DNA of 64,000 bases, taken from contig CALYLW010000185.1 in the NCBI GenBank assembly GCA_944989445.1, positions 121,001 through 185,000 on the forward strand. The letters run 5' to 3'. The notes beneath the pieces are model-generated. The model did no database searches, was not told where the DNA came from, and saw only the letters and a program-made list of their open reading frames with translations. Every line of letters begins with the position of its first letter. Positions within the stretch are counted from its first letter, which is position 1. The DNA is from Ampullaceana balthica. Taxonomy: Eukaryota > Mollusca > Gastropoda > Lymnaeidae. This document shows, in pieces, positions 1 through 11,384 of the stretch. The position numbers were made by a program, and so were the translations under genes.

Positions 1-243
1 TAGTAGTATGAAATAGTTTAAATCTCACAATATCGTTTGTCCCCGGGGGGAGGGGGGCATCATTCTTATCTCTATATAGTTTTCACCTAAACGGGCATGT
101 GCAAATGAGCACGACTAATGACCCTCGCTGGGGTCGACAGATCACTGTTGGCAAGCGTGGTGGGATGAAAAGAATAAAACAAGGGAGGGGGGAAACATTT
201 TTTTCTTGCGATAACTTGCGTTGTTCCTTTACTGAATAACATG
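1..243. other. unique sequence, no gene seen
   Basis: Non-repetitive flank with short G and A runs. The small open frames here have no recognisable domain or splice context and I do not call them. Confidence 0.4.
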
Positions 244-316
244 TGATTCGTAGTGTAGTGGTTATCACGTCCGCCTTGCACGCGGAAAGTCCTGAGTTCA
301 AGCCCCAGCGTGAACA
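244..316 (+). pseudogene. tRNA-like sequence, valine-type body with alanine anticodon TGC, degenerate acceptor stem
   Basis: An A-box TAGTGTAGTGG (251-261) and a B-box-like GAGTTCAAGCC are spaced as in a tRNA gene. The anticodon stem 270-274/282-286 pairs perfectly around the 7-base loop 275-281, giving anticodon TGC (277-279). The D-arm resembles eukaryotic tRNA-Val. The T stem has one mismatch. The acceptor stem fails: 244-250 pairs with 309-315 at only two Watson-Crick positions plus a wobble. This points to a tRNA pseudogene or the head of a tRNA-derived SINE; an A-rich stretch follows at about 327. No intron is seen. Confidence 0.6.
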
Positions 317-515
317 TTTTATATTTAAAAAAAAATTGTTTCTGCTTTTTTCCCATTACTTCGTGCTGCTATTTGTGTCCTTCCTCTCGCCCCCGCCCCC
401 CCCCGTTCTTTGCACTGTCTATGATGAGCATGTCTGCGGCGTATGCTACGCCGCGGGTCGTATCTCGTATTTTTTAAAGTACATCATGACCCACCACCAC
501 CGCAACTGAAATAAT
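317..515. other. unique sequence
   Basis: A-, T- and C-rich spacer with no supported gene. It may include the tail of a tRNA-derived element. Confidence 0.3.
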
Positions 516-1200
516 TTTGTCTGATAAACATTCACAAGTCTATTCCTGTGTTTGATATAATTCACAAGTCTATTCCTGTGTCTGATATACATTCACAAGT
601 CTATTCCTGTGTCTGATTTACATTCATAAGTCTATTCCTGTGTCTGATATACATTCACAAGTCTATTCCTGCGTCTGATATACATTCACAAGTCTATTCT
701 TGTGTCTGATATACATTCTCAAGTCTATTCCTGTGTCTGATATACATTCACAAGTCTATTCCTGAGTCTGACATACATTCACAAGTCTATTCCAGTGTCT
801 GATATACATTCACAAGTCTATTCCTGAGTCTGACATACATTCACAAGTCTATTCCAGTGTCTGATATACATTCACAAGTCTATTCCTGAGTCTGATATAC
901 ATTCACAAGTCTATTCCTGGGTCTGACATACATGCACAAGTCTATTCCAGTGTCTGATATACATTCACAAGTCTATTCCTGTGTCTGATATACATTCACA
1001 AGTCTATTCCCGAGTCTAATATACATTCACAAGTCTATTCCTGTGTCTGATATACATTCACAAGTCTATTCCTGAGTCTAATATACATTCACAAGTCTAT
1101 TCCTGTGTCTAATATACATTCACAAGTCTATTCCTGTGTGTGACATATACGTAACATTGTATTCGTGAGTCAGATATACCTTCAGAAATCTATTTCTATG
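516..1200. repeat. 31-bp minisatellite
   Basis: About 20 tandem copies of a 31-bp unit with core CAAGTCTATTCCTGTGTCTG. Copies alternate small variants (CCTGTG, CCTGAG, CCAGTG; GATATA or GACATA). The last two units, after about 1140, are strongly diverged. Confidence 0.95.
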
Positions 1201-1885
1201 TGTTTAAATTTATTAGTATAAAATGTATACATTTTGAAGAATTAAAAACAAATAAAATCTATGCATTCAGTTTTTTTTTAATTTAATTATTTTTTTTGTT
1301 GTCGTATCCAACTCATCCCAAACAAATTTATTTAAAAAATATAAATTCATTATTTTTGTCTCTACTTTCATCTTTATGTCGCCTTTATGCAAGGAATTTA
1401 ACAATAAAGTTGTCTCCCTTTCGAGCCAATTTAACACAGTTGTCCGCTGATCATAAACAAAATAACTTAAAAATCAAAGAAACCCCTCCCCCGTCCCGGG
1501 TCTTAGCTTCTCCGTCTCGCGCCCCCACTAGTGAAGTTAAAGTAGTTGACGTCTGCTCCCGCAATAATTAAGGCGGGAATATGGCCGTGGTTCCTGTTCG
1601 GAAAACCTGCGATGTTATAACCACGAGCATTCTCTTATAAAAACTTTCTTTGCTAGGTGTAGGATCAAGGGGAGTCGGTGGGAGATCAAGGGCGTCAACG
1701 GGGCGGGGGCGCCCAAAAGTTAGAGCAAGGGGGAGTACGGAGATGAAGGGAACAAAGTGATGAAAGCCAAATGACTAAGGAGGGTAGGGGGAGAGAACTG
1801 GGCTACAAAGAAAACAAGAGTAGCCCATGGTAATTGTATTTTCTTCCTCCAGCCACAAGGGGTCTGTGTACACGAAGTCAACCCA
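1201..1885. other. unique sequence
   Basis: AT-rich at first, then a purine-rich GGGG/GGAG stretch at 1670-1800. No exon or RNA gene recognised. Confidence 0.4.
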
Positions 1886-2025
1886 AAAACAAGGACCAAA
1901 TCATTAAAGGACCAAATTATTAACGGACCAGATCATTAAAGGACAAAATCATTTAAGGACCAAATCATTAAAGGACCAATCATTAAAGGACCAAATCATT
2001 AACAGACCAAATCATCAACAGACCA
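1886..2025. repeat. 16-bp degenerate tandem repeat
   Basis: About nine copies of GGACCAAATCATTAAA, with variants in which AAAG becomes ACAG. It leads towards the next array but shares no unit with it. Confidence 0.85.
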
Positions 2026-2111
2026 AGTCCCTACCCTCACCCAATGTGTATTTCTGCCCTGTCCTTGCCCTTCAACCATAACCTCTTCACAACCTAACAC
2101 AACAGTTAACA

Positions 2112-2758
2112 CTGCATCATCGGCCACACAGACCACCGCCACACAGACCACCAGCCACACACACCACCAGCCACACAGACAATCAGCCACACAGACCACC
2201 AGCCACACAGACCATCAGCCACACAGACCACCAGCCACACAGCCCACCAGCCACACAGACCACCAGCCACACAGACCACCAGCAACACAGACCATCGGCC
2301 ACACAGACCACCAGCCACACAGACCACCAGCCACACAGACCACCAGCCACACAGACCACCAGCCACACAGACCACCAGCCACACAGACCATCAGCCACAC
2401 AGACCACCAGCCACACAAACCACCAGCCACACAGACCATCAGCCACACAGATCACCAGCCACACAGACCACCAGCCACACAGACCACCAGCCACACAGAC
2501 CACCAGCCACACAGACCACCAGCCACACAGACCAACAGCCACACAAACCACCAGCCACACAGACCACCAGCCACACAGACCATCAGCCACACAGATCACC
2601 AGCCACACAGACCACCAGCCACACAGACCACCAGCCACACAGACCACCAGCCACACAGACCACCAGCCACACAGACCACCAGCCACACAGACCATCAGCC
2701 ACACAGACCATCAGCCACACAGACCACCAGCCACACAGACCACCAGCCACACAGATCA
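2112..2758. repeat. 16-bp minisatellite (CCAGCCACACAGACCA)
   Basis: About 40 copies of CCAGCCACACAGACCA with scattered A/C and T/C changes such as GACCATC and GATCACC. Reverse frames read as long W, C, V and G-rich peptides only because the unit has no stop in that direction. Confidence 0.95.
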
Positions 2759-2844
2759 CCGATCTACTAACCTACGAATGAAACAAAAAAACTGTTCTTT
2801 TCTTTTTTAGGACCCAAATTCTATCACAGGCTTCGCCACGAACA

Positions 2845-2998
2845 ATCACCTGTATGTACACTAACAATCACCTGTATGTACACTAACAATCACCTGTATG
2901 TACGCTAACAATCACCTGTATGTACGGTAACAATCACCTGTATATACGCTCACAAATAATCACCTATATGTACACTAACAATCACCTGTATGTACAAC
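2845..2998. repeat. 22-bp minisatellite
   Basis: About seven copies with core CAATCACCTGTATGTACACT. One copy carries an extra ACAAAT-type insertion near 2955. Confidence 0.9.
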
Positions 2999-4164
2999 AT
3001 ATTAACCATGATGGCAACAGTGAGAGAGATTTGTTTTGGATGGTGAGATGAGGGGGCGCTCAGCTAATCAGGGGCGCGCGGGAGAGGATGAATCTCCAGG
3101 GGAGATAATGTGGAAAGGGGGAGTGGGGGAGTGGGGGAGGGGGTGGGGGGTGGGGTCGAGATGTGAAGATAAAAAAGCTCCATCCCACGGGAGATAAAGT
3201 GTTTAATTGAAACCAATCAAAGGGAGACAAATTCGAAGCACAACTCTTAAATAGAAGCGGTGCCTCGCAGAGGATTCTAGTTAAGATGATTAGGTCAGGC
3301 TGTTTTGGTTCATTAAGACAAAAAAATGTTGTATCCCGTTTATTGAAGTCTCAAACAGTCGTCTGTGACACCTGAACAAGTTTATTTGATACTCTTTTAA
3401 CACACATACACTCACTTTATTTACCGCCCTCGCTCCGCACTTTTGGCAATGTTTAGATGCCACGACTTAAGACGGGAGGCAACATGTCACGGTGGTGAGT
3501 GCTGAACGAAATCGTACTTGCACTGTTAGCAGTGCTGCCTTTGTTGTCTTTCTTTTCCCGGTAGCTTATTGCACGACGTTCGCTCTATTTGAACATCTAT
3601 TTATGACACGCACAGCACATACTAGCTAACATATCCCGGCGTTACTCGGATTTGTTATGAGGTTAAAATTGTTAATGTCATCAGTTCACAAATGGGTCAA
3701 GGTTCTTTAAAATCCACCAAAGCTTCGTTGCAATTTCAGAAATAAAACATCAAAATTGTTTTTCTCTCTTGACCGCAGCGCCGCGCCCCCCCCCCTTTTC
3801 CACCAATCGCTAGAGACGGATGCAATGACCTTTGACCTCTCATTACCGACTTGTTTTCTTTGTTTAATGCTGATGTTTACTGAGAGAGACAACGTAACTC
3901 GGAGGTAGATAAGATTCTAATTCTTAGTTGTCTGCCCTTGTACTAGCTTCTCGCATCAGAAGTTGCTAAGCGACCGAAGCAAATAAAAATAAATAAAATC
4001 TTGAGAAAGTCACGCAAGAGATTTTTGATATTGCTAGACGAATTTAACTCCGAATCTCGAATATTAACATTAATTAATTATTTTTTTAAATATCGAGGTT
4101 AGATTAAAACCAACATCTCATTATGGCTAAATGATCTGATTAGACAACGGAATACACACCATTA
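2999..4164. other. unique sequence with G-rich tract
   Basis: Includes a guanine-rich tract at 3117-3160 with many runs of four or more G, a plausible G-quadruplex. The rest is non-repetitive and of unknown function. Nothing here reads as an exon with both splice sites. Confidence 0.4.
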
Positions 4165-4592
4165 TATCACTGGATGCTGTGACGTCAACATCCGTCTATT
4201 GTTATCACTGGATGCTGTGACGTCAACATCCGTCTATTGTTATCACTGGATGCTGTGACTTCATCATCCGTCTATTGTTATCACTGGAGGCTGTGACGTC
4301 AACATCCGTCTATTGTTATCACTGGATGCTGTGATGTCAACATCCGTCTATTGTTATCACTGGATGCTGTGACGTCAACATCCGTCTATTGTTATCACTG
4401 GATGCTGTGACGTCAACATCCGTCTATTGTTATCACTGGATGCTGTGACGTCAACATCCGTCTATTGTTATCACTGGAAGTAGTGACGTCAACATCCGTC
4501 TATTGTTATCACTGGAAGTAGTGACGTCAACATCCGTCTATTGTTATCACTGGAAGTCGTGACGTCAACATCCGTATATTGTTATCACTGGA
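4165..4592. repeat. 38-bp minisatellite carrying cAMP-response-element palindromes
   Basis: Eleven 38-bp units start at 4165 and every 38 bases after, followed by a partial unit. The core is CTGGATGCTGTGACGTCAAC. Nine of eleven units keep the full palindrome TGACGTCA; units 3 and 5 have GACTTCAT and GATGTCAA instead. The last three units replace GATGCTGT with GAAGTAGT or GAAGTCGT. Confidence 0.95.
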
Positions 4593-5550
4593 CGAGGTAA
4601 ACAAACATGGGTTTGTTTTCCCCCAGAATTCCATGAAATACAATGATGCCATGTAGCTATTTTTTATGAGCTTCCATGTTAACAGAGGAAGAAGCGGAGA
4701 GAAAGATTATAAGAAAACACATTGGAATATTGGATATTGTTCCACACAGCCATGCAGGTTTTCACTCCAACATAATCCATCGAAGAATATTTATCCAAGG
4801 TCAAGAAAAGTATTTTTTTAAATTGCTCTGTAATTAGATCACAAAGAGATTATGCTAATTTATGATAAAAGCTCTAAGAGATTATGATTATCCACGATAA
4901 ACTGATCCAGCAAAAGGGAGGAATATGTTAAGGACTTCATGAATGTTTTTTTTTAAACATTGATATAATAAAGTGGACATTAAAATGACACTCCTTATAG
5001 CAACCGAACAATCCTCTATTTCCCGCTCTTAAAATGAAATCCATTGAACCAAGTTGGCCCAATGTCTTAAAGAAATAAAAGGGAAAAAATCTTAAATTTC
5101 TTGATGCGGTAATGCACTTGGACACTCAGTGAGGCAGTGCCGCAGCAAATGACATAATTCATTTGAAGGGGATGCGGCAGACGTGTGGTAAACTGCGGCA
5201 GACGTGTGGTAAACTTCAACACCCTCCAAAAGTGTACAATTGAATAAAAGGCTTCGGTTATCGCCAATTAGCGGCCATTTTACGGAAACAAAACGTTACT
5301 GAAAACTTCAAATTTCAAAAGGAAGGGAGAGAACTTTAAAAAGTAAATTTAAAAAATCCAAGGAATTTAACTCCAGTTGTCATGGAAATAAAACCTGCGT
5401 GTCAACGGGTTTAAAAAAACGTAGACATTGACAGGAGCCCGAGAAACACAGACAAGAAAACTTTATGAAGGGGCTTACGTCGGTGTTAGTGGAAAGAAAT
5501 GTAAGATAAGACACGGGGGGGGGGCAGACAGGATGTTATCAGGGTGCAGT
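4593..5550. other. unique sequence
   Basis: AT-rich non-coding DNA. A 21-base direct duplication lies at about 5170-5217 (core CGGCAGACGTGTGGTAAACT). No gene supported. Confidence 0.4.
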
Positions 5551-5626
5551 AGAGTGGTGCTATAGAGTGGTGCTATAGAGTGGTGCTATTGAGTGGTGCT
5601 ATAAAGTGGTGCTATAGAGTGGTGCT
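5551..5626. repeat. 13-bp tandem repeat
   Basis: About six copies of AGTGGTGCTATAG. Confidence 0.9.
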
Positions 5627-6132
5627 GGGTGTTTTTGTGTGGAGGGAAGCTAGAAGGTGGTGGACTGGTGGAGGAGGAAGATAGAGGAGTGTAAGGAGGA
5701 GGTTAAAAGTGGAGTGAGTGTGACACAAAAGAGAACCAGTGTTGGGATAAGTCTCTAAGACCGTTTGGCCAAATGGTTTGTGGCGTCACAGATCGACTCG
5801 GAGTTGTTAAGTGAATCAGAACCAGCCTGGAACCTCAGCTGTGCCGGGGGAGGGGGGCAGTACAGTAACCGGTTTGATGGGGAGAGAAGAGGGAGTGAGG
5901 GGAGGTGGGGGAGAGTTGAAACAATTAGTGGAAACGACACGGGATGCGTGTGACAGAAGAGGTTAGTACCGGCACGGAATGTGTGTGACAGAAGAGGTTA
6001 GTACCGGCGGAAATGAGATTTTGAGGTAGGACAAATGATGAGTCTAGTTAAAGCGAATTTAATGATATTTTAGAATTATTTTTTAAATTTTGAAATAATA
6101 ATTGGATCAACTCATCTTAAACAGATCGTCTG
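5627..6132. other. unique sequence with one short direct duplication
   Basis: Purine-rich DNA. The stretch around GTGTGACAGAAGAGGTTAGT occurs twice in tandem at about 5948 and 5982. Two overlapping opposite-strand open frames of about 60 codons have no supporting feature. Confidence 0.4.
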
Positions 6133-6312
6133 ATGACTTTTGAACGGATGACTTTGGAACAGATGACTTTTGAACAGATGACTTATGAACAGATGACTTT
6201 TGAACAGATGACTCTTGAACAGATGACTTTTGAACATATGACTTTTGAACAGATGACTTTTGAACAGATGACTTTTGAACAGATGACTTTTGAACATATG
6301 ACTTTTGAACAA
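6133..6312. repeat. 15-bp minisatellite
   Basis: Twelve copies of ATGACTTTTGAACAG with point variants (GAACAT, GACTCTTG). The period is a multiple of three, so both strands stay open (FEQMT-type pentads on one, FKSHL-type on the other). This is a property of the repeat and not evidence of a protein. Confidence 0.95.
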
Positions 6313-6458
6313 TGTGTTTTCATTTGCAGAGGGATGTACTTTAGAAGACACATTTGTACGAATGTAATTCTTCTCATAAAATCGACTGCTGCTTGTTTAG
6401 ATTGATGTGGTTAAGAACAAACTGGCAACACAAACAAGATCACGTGTCATCAACTTAC
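6313..6458. other. unique sequence just downstream (minus strand) of a candidate exon
   Basis: Non-repetitive. On the minus strand it starts with the donor GTAAGTTG, so it would be intron if the neighbouring exon is real. Confidence 0.4.
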
Positions 6459-6501
6459 CTGACTTGCCGTGAGCAGACGATTGGCTGGTCACCTGTGGTT
6501 C
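6459..6501 (-). CDS. candidate 43-nt internal exon, possibly of the SoxD gene
   Basis: On the minus strand a pyrimidine tract ending TTTTTTCCAG precedes 43 bases that end in GTCAG followed by the strong donor GTAAGT. Read in phase 0 it gives 14 residues, EPQVTSQSSAHGKS, plus one base. Another frame is also open; the third has a stop. The SoxD exon at 27151-27772 ends in phase 0 on the same strand, so the two could join directly, giving ...KQKDQ-EPQVTS.... I do not recognise these residues in vertebrate Sox5/6/13, so it may be an invertebrate-specific or alternative exon, an exon of another transcript, or a chance splice-site pair. Confidence 0.45.
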
Positions 6502-7614
6502 CTGGAAAAAACAACAAATATTGACAAAATTAGTTTAATACCTGACAGGTAAGAGAAGGGAAAAGATTGACTCATGTGTTGTAGTTTGTATATCTAATTC
6601 TGTAAGTAAGATTTACTCATGTGTTGTAGTTTGTATATATAATTCTTTAAGTTCAACACAGCTTCGTCATGCCTGGTTCTATTCTTTCATTTGCATAATA
6701 ACTATGGCATGCATGTTTACATAAATTCACCGTAATACAGATGGTATGTATTTGTTGAATTATCGTCCAAGCATGAGATCTTGCAGGCCATCTTCAGCTG
6801 ATGGAATTGGTTTTTTTTTCTTGTTTTTTTTTGTTGTTGTAAAACTGAAAAGCTTTTATGTCATGATTTTTACTCGCAAATTTCTAGATTTTTAAAATCG
6901 TTGCGATGGTTAAAAACTGATTACATATTTTTCGTATCTAATACCATAAGTCAAATCTTTTAAAAAATGGTTTTTTAAAATATATTTTATCATTATAATT
7001 TTATTATTTGGTTAGAGAAGGGATACAATATATAGGTCAAATATATAGGTCATTTAATTTATTTTTGTATGAATGTCGTGTCTGTTTGTTGTCGTGGTCA
7101 AGAAATTTGACATAGCTTTAAATTGTCTTTTTTTTTCCGTTTACTTTTATCTGAGGATAGTTTCAAGTTTTTATGAGGAGAATAACTCGTGTCTCTTGTT
7201 GGGATCTCCGCTGAGAACCCGGATGAATGTACATCTCACCTATATTAAAGTACTGTAAACAACAACAAAATCCGGCTTTCAACATAGTGTCTTTATTTTT
7301 ACTCCCCTTTCTCCGTCATTTCTACCCCGCGCCTAAAACCCCCCGCCCCCTCCTCCCCAACGACTAATAGCCAAAGATATCAGAAATTGTCTCTGGTGTC
7401 GTCCATCTTTGTCTTGTGTGTCTTGTGTCTCAATTGCGTTGTCTCAAATGTGGGAGACATAATGAAGTTTACTGTCGGCTTGTTGGCTATATTAAATATC
7501 TGTCAGACAGAGAATAGGCGCGGTGGGAAGCCAGGGTCATGGGGTCACGCCCCTGGTTAGATTTAATAAAGGATGCTTCCAATATCGACAGTTGATGTAC
7601 GCCTTAGAGATGTG
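6502..7614. other. unique sequence
   Basis: AT-rich intron-like DNA. A 43-bp duplication around TCATGTGTTGTAGTTTGTAT lies at about 6570 and 6613. It contains poly-T runs and no supported gene. Confidence 0.4.
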
Positions 7615-7725
7615 AGGTTGGGGGTTTAGGGGACGGGGGTCTTAGGGGATGGGGGTCTTAGGGGAGGGGGTCAGGGGATAGGGGTCTTAGGGAATGGGGG
7701 TCTTAGGGGAGGGGGTCAGGGATGG
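7615..7725. repeat. G-rich degenerate tandem repeat
   Basis: Repeated GGGGGTCTTAGGGGA blocks, with runs of four or five G that could form G-quadruplexes on the plus strand. Confidence 0.8.
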
Positions 7726-7786
7726 GGAGTTTTTAAAGGTATGACTAACTTCGGATGCAGTTTGATGAGTTTGTTTCGGACAGTAG

Positions 7787-7966
7787 AACAAATGTTGGAG
7801 CTGTCGGAAATAATGTTGGAGCTGTCGGAAAGAATGTTGGAGCTGTCTGAAAGAATGTTGAAGCTGTCGGAAACAATGTCGGACCTGGTGTAAAGAATGT
7901 TGGAGCTGTCGGAAAGAATGTCGGAGCTGTCGGAAAGAATGTTGGAGTTGACGGAAAAAGTGTTTG
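7787..7966. repeat. 21-bp minisatellite
   Basis: About eight copies with core AATGTTGGAGCTGTCGGAAA. The unit is a multiple of three, hence a repetitive reverse open frame. Confidence 0.9.
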
Positions 7967-8039
7967 AAATATCACGTGTAGAATGTCAGGGTATGGGGCA
8001 GAATGTTAGATCTGTGGTAAAGAATGCAACCAGAAAGAT

Positions 8040-8155
8040 GAAATAAAACTTTCAAAGAAGGAATGTGATGAAGATTGAAAGAAGGCTTTATTCAAGGAAG
8101 AAATGTGATGAAGATTGACAGAAGGCTTTATTCAAGGAAGAAATGTGTTAAGCGA
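8040..8155. repeat. two to three tandem copies of a ~48-bp unit
   Basis: Core GAAATGTGATGAAGATTGAC followed by AGAAGGCTTTATTCAAG. The last copy is partial. Confidence 0.8.
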
Positions 8156-8267
8156 ATGGACCAATAATCATAGGGCAGACGGGGAGAACCACTTGACGAG
8201 ACATTTATGCAAATATTCTAAAAATGACATTCAAATGAGGGCGAGATCTTGAGGGACAGAGTTGGGA

Positions 8268-8402
8268 TCATGGAGAACCGGAGGCGCAGGCGAGGGCAGA
8301 AGGATGGAGAAACGGAGGAGCAGGCGAGGGCAGATGGACGGAGAAACGTAGGGGCCGGCGATGGAAGAAGGACGGAGCAACAGAGGAGCAGGCGAGGGCA
8401 GA
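8268..8402. repeat. degenerate ~40-bp tandem repeat
   Basis: Three to four diverged copies built on GAGCAGGCGAGGGCAGA and GGAGAAACGGAGG. Confidence 0.7.
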
Positions 8403-8484
8403 AAAGGTGAATAGATTTAAGAATGCTAGAGATAGGGAGAGAAAGAATAGGCATAGATGGAGAATTAAAAATAGGAAACGGAAT

Positions 8485-8562
8485 GGACTAAAGATAGATC
8501 AGGATATTGAGACTAAAGACAGATCAGGATATTGAGACTAAAGATAGATCAGGATATTGAGA
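8485..8562. repeat. short tandem repeat, ~26 bp
   Basis: Three copies around AGATCAGGATATTGAGACTA. Confidence 0.85.
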
Positions 8563-8691
8563 ATGGATTAAATGGATTGGATGATATAGGGTGAAGGTGG
8601 ATTTCAGACAAAAGAAGGAAAGAAAGTTAAAGTTCAGAGGAGGATTCTTGTAAGGAGGATCAGGAGGCAGTGCTGACAGGAGGAAGAAAGA

Positions 8692-9092
8692 TGTCAAGAT
8701 AAATGGGCACCTAGGCACATCAAGATAAATGGGCACCTAGGCACATCAAGATAAATGGGCACCTAGGCACATCAAGATAAATGGGCACCTAGGCACATCA
8801 AGATAAATGGGCACCTAGGCACATCAAGATAAATGGGCACCTAGGCACATCAAGATAAATGGGCACCTAGGCATATCAAGATAAATGGGCACCTAGGCAC
8901 ATCAAGATAAATGGGCACCTAGGCACATCAAGATAAATGGGCACCTAGGCACATCAAGATAAATGGGCACCTAGGCACATCAAGATAAATGGGCACCTAG
9001 GCACATCAAGATAAATGGGCACCTAGGCACATCAAGATAAATGGGCACCTAGGCACATCAAGATAAATGGGCACCTAGGCACATCAAGATAA
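8692..9092. repeat. 26-bp minisatellite, nearly homogeneous
   Basis: About 15 copies with core AGATAAATGGGCACCTAGGC; the only clear change is one CATATC for CACATC near 8875. The low divergence suggests recent expansion. Confidence 0.95.
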
Positions 9093-9204
9093 CGGCATGT
9101 TTATTGCCCTCAACAACACAGGAAATGATACATTGATAAAAGGAGGCGGGACGGGAAGACTTATGGCGGCAAGGTATTGGCGAGATGGGGTGTGCCACCC
9201 TGTA

Positions 9205-10358
9205 CCTAGTGGCACGCCGACACACTCACATTGTGGCCCGCTGACACACTCACATGGTGGCACACCGACACACTCACATGGAGGCACGGTGACAAACTCA
9301 CATGATGGCACACAGACACACTCAGATTGTGGCCCGCTGACACACTCACAGTGTCCCGCTGACACATTCACATGGCGGCACGATGACAAACTCACATGGT
9401 GGGGCAACCGACACACTCACACTGTGTCCCGCTGACACATTCACACTGTGTCCCGCTGACACACTCACATGGTGGCACACCGACACATTCAAACTGTGTC
9501 CCGTTGACTCACTCATGGTGGCACACCGACACATTCAAACTGTGTCCCGCTGACACACTCACATGGTGGCACACCGACACATTCAAACTGTGTCCCGTTG
9601 ACTCACTCATGATGGCACACCGACAAATTCAAACTGTGTCCCGTTGACAGCCTCATGGTGGCACACCGACACATTCAAACTGTGTCCCGTTGACAGCCTC
9701 ATGGTGGCACACCGACACATTCAAACTGTGTCCCGTTGACAGCCTCATGGTGGCACACCGACACATTCAAACTGTGTCCCGTTGACAGCCTCATGGTGGC
9801 ACACCGACACATTCAAACTGTGTCCCGTTGACAGCCTCATGGTGGCACACCGACACATTCAAACTGTGTCCCGTTGACTCACTCATGGTGGCACACCGAC
9901 ACATTCAAACTGTGTCCCGTTGACTCACTCATGGTGGCACACCGACACATTCAAACTGTGTCCCGCTGACACACTCACATGGTGGCACACCGACACATTC
10001 AAACTGTGTCCCGTTGACTCACTCATGGTGGCACACCGACACATTCAAACTGTGTCCCGCTGACACACTCACATGGTGGCACACCGACACATTCAAACTG
10101 TGTCCCGTTGACTCACTCATGGTGGCACACCGACACATTCAAACTGTGTCCCGCTGACACACTCACATGGTGGCACACCGACACATTCAAACTGTGTCCC
10201 GTTGACTCACTCATGGTGGCACACCGACACATTCAAACTGTGTCCCGCTGACACACTCACATGGTGGCACACCGACACATTCAAACTGTGTCCCGCTGAC
10301 ACACTCACATGGTGGCACACCGACACACTCACATTGTGTCCCGCTGACACACACGGCT
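9205..10358. repeat. complex minisatellite, 46-bp module and shorter related modules
   Basis: The main unit combines GGTGGCACACCGACACATTC with AAACTGTGTCCCGTTGAC. Copies end in CAGCCTCAT, TCACTCAT or ACACTCACAT. The first 300 bases use shorter mixed modules; 9640-9860 is a run with the CAGCCTCAT ending; 9870-10300 alternates the TCACTCAT and ACACTCACAT endings, a higher-order pattern of about 96 bp. Opposite-strand open frames are repeat artefacts. Confidence 0.92.
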
Positions 10359-10407
10359 GGTGGATTAGGCTGATGAGCAGTGGTTAAGTATTCAGATGGA
10401 ATCGTAG

Positions 10408-10725
10408 AGGTCAAGCAGGAATGGGGTGGACAGAGGTCAAGCAGGATTTGGGTGGACAGAGCTCAAGCAGGAGTTGGGTGGACAGATGTCAAGCAGGAGT
10501 TGGGAGGATGGAGTGTGGAGGGTGTTAGGTCCAGTCATTGAATACACTGGCAGCAACACTGTGGTCAATGATGAGAAGGTGACCATGAAGATCACACGTC
10601 AATGGTCAACAGAGAAATGCCAGTGGTCAACAGAGAAATGCCAGTGGTCAACAAGGAAAGGGCAATGTTCATATATAGAAAAGGGCAATGGTCAACAGAT
10701 AAAGGGCAGTGGTCAACCGATGGAC
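10408..10725. repeat. two short degenerate arrays (25 bp and 21 bp)
   Basis: 10408-10505 has four copies around GGTCAAGCAGGAGTTGGGTGG; 10598-10725 has five to six copies around GTGGTCAACAGAGAAATGCC. Unique DNA separates them. Confidence 0.8.
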
Positions 10726-10749
10726 AAATAATATGAAAATTGTTACAGC

Positions 10750-10867
10750 AATGGAGTGAGTGAGAGACAAGATAATAAGTGACGCAACAATGGAAAGATT
10801 GAGTAAGAGAGAGAGAAAGAGAGAGAGATAGTCAATATGTGAAATGACAGAACAATGGAAAGATTGA

Positions 10868-10949
<82 letters not shown>

Positions 10950-10990
10950 CAAGATGAGAAGTGACAGAACAATGGAAAGAGCAAGCAATA
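10750..10990. repeat. (GA)n microsatellite within a duplicated segment
   Basis: A GA run of about 75 bases at 10868-10945. The flanking phrase AACAATGGAAAGATTGAGTA occurs twice (10788 and 10851), and a shorter related phrase follows the run. Confidence 0.9.
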
Positions 10991-11384
10991 ATCCTGGGAC
11001 CCCTCCAAAGAAATTTCAAGTATGGAGGATTGCCGCCACCCCCCCCCCTCCCCACCCCTAACCCAGAACTGTGTTTTCGTTACATTTTAACCATAAAAAG
11101 TTCTGAGGTGGATCACGAGTTGTGTGTGTGTGTGTAGAATCGATCCACAGTTCAATGCACTGGAACTCTCCAAGACAAAAGCCGCCTTGGCCAAACACTG
11201 GGAATGTGGGGCGCTCCATTGTCTGGACTCCCCCAGTTTTACATTGGGAGGGAATGAGAGAGAATTTGTTTCTTTCCTTGTGTCTTCACCCTCTTTCATT
11301 CTGTCTCCGTTCACACTGGTCAATTTCTTTAGTTTGGAAGAGGACAGAAGTAATGGAACCCCGAGGTGGAGTGGTTGGTGGAGT
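10991..11384. other. unique sequence
   Basis: Contains a C-rich run at 11038-11055 and a short TG repeat at 11120. Open frames have no domain or splice support. Confidence 0.4.

Noticed and set aside
2106..2704. Reverse-strand W/C/V/G-rich open frames
   Set aside because: Translation of a 16-bp minisatellite; all phases read the same cyclic peptide.
9205..10358. Possible CRISPR-like array
   Set aside because: The repeats are directly adjacent with no unique spacers, and the window is eukaryotic; it is a minisatellite.
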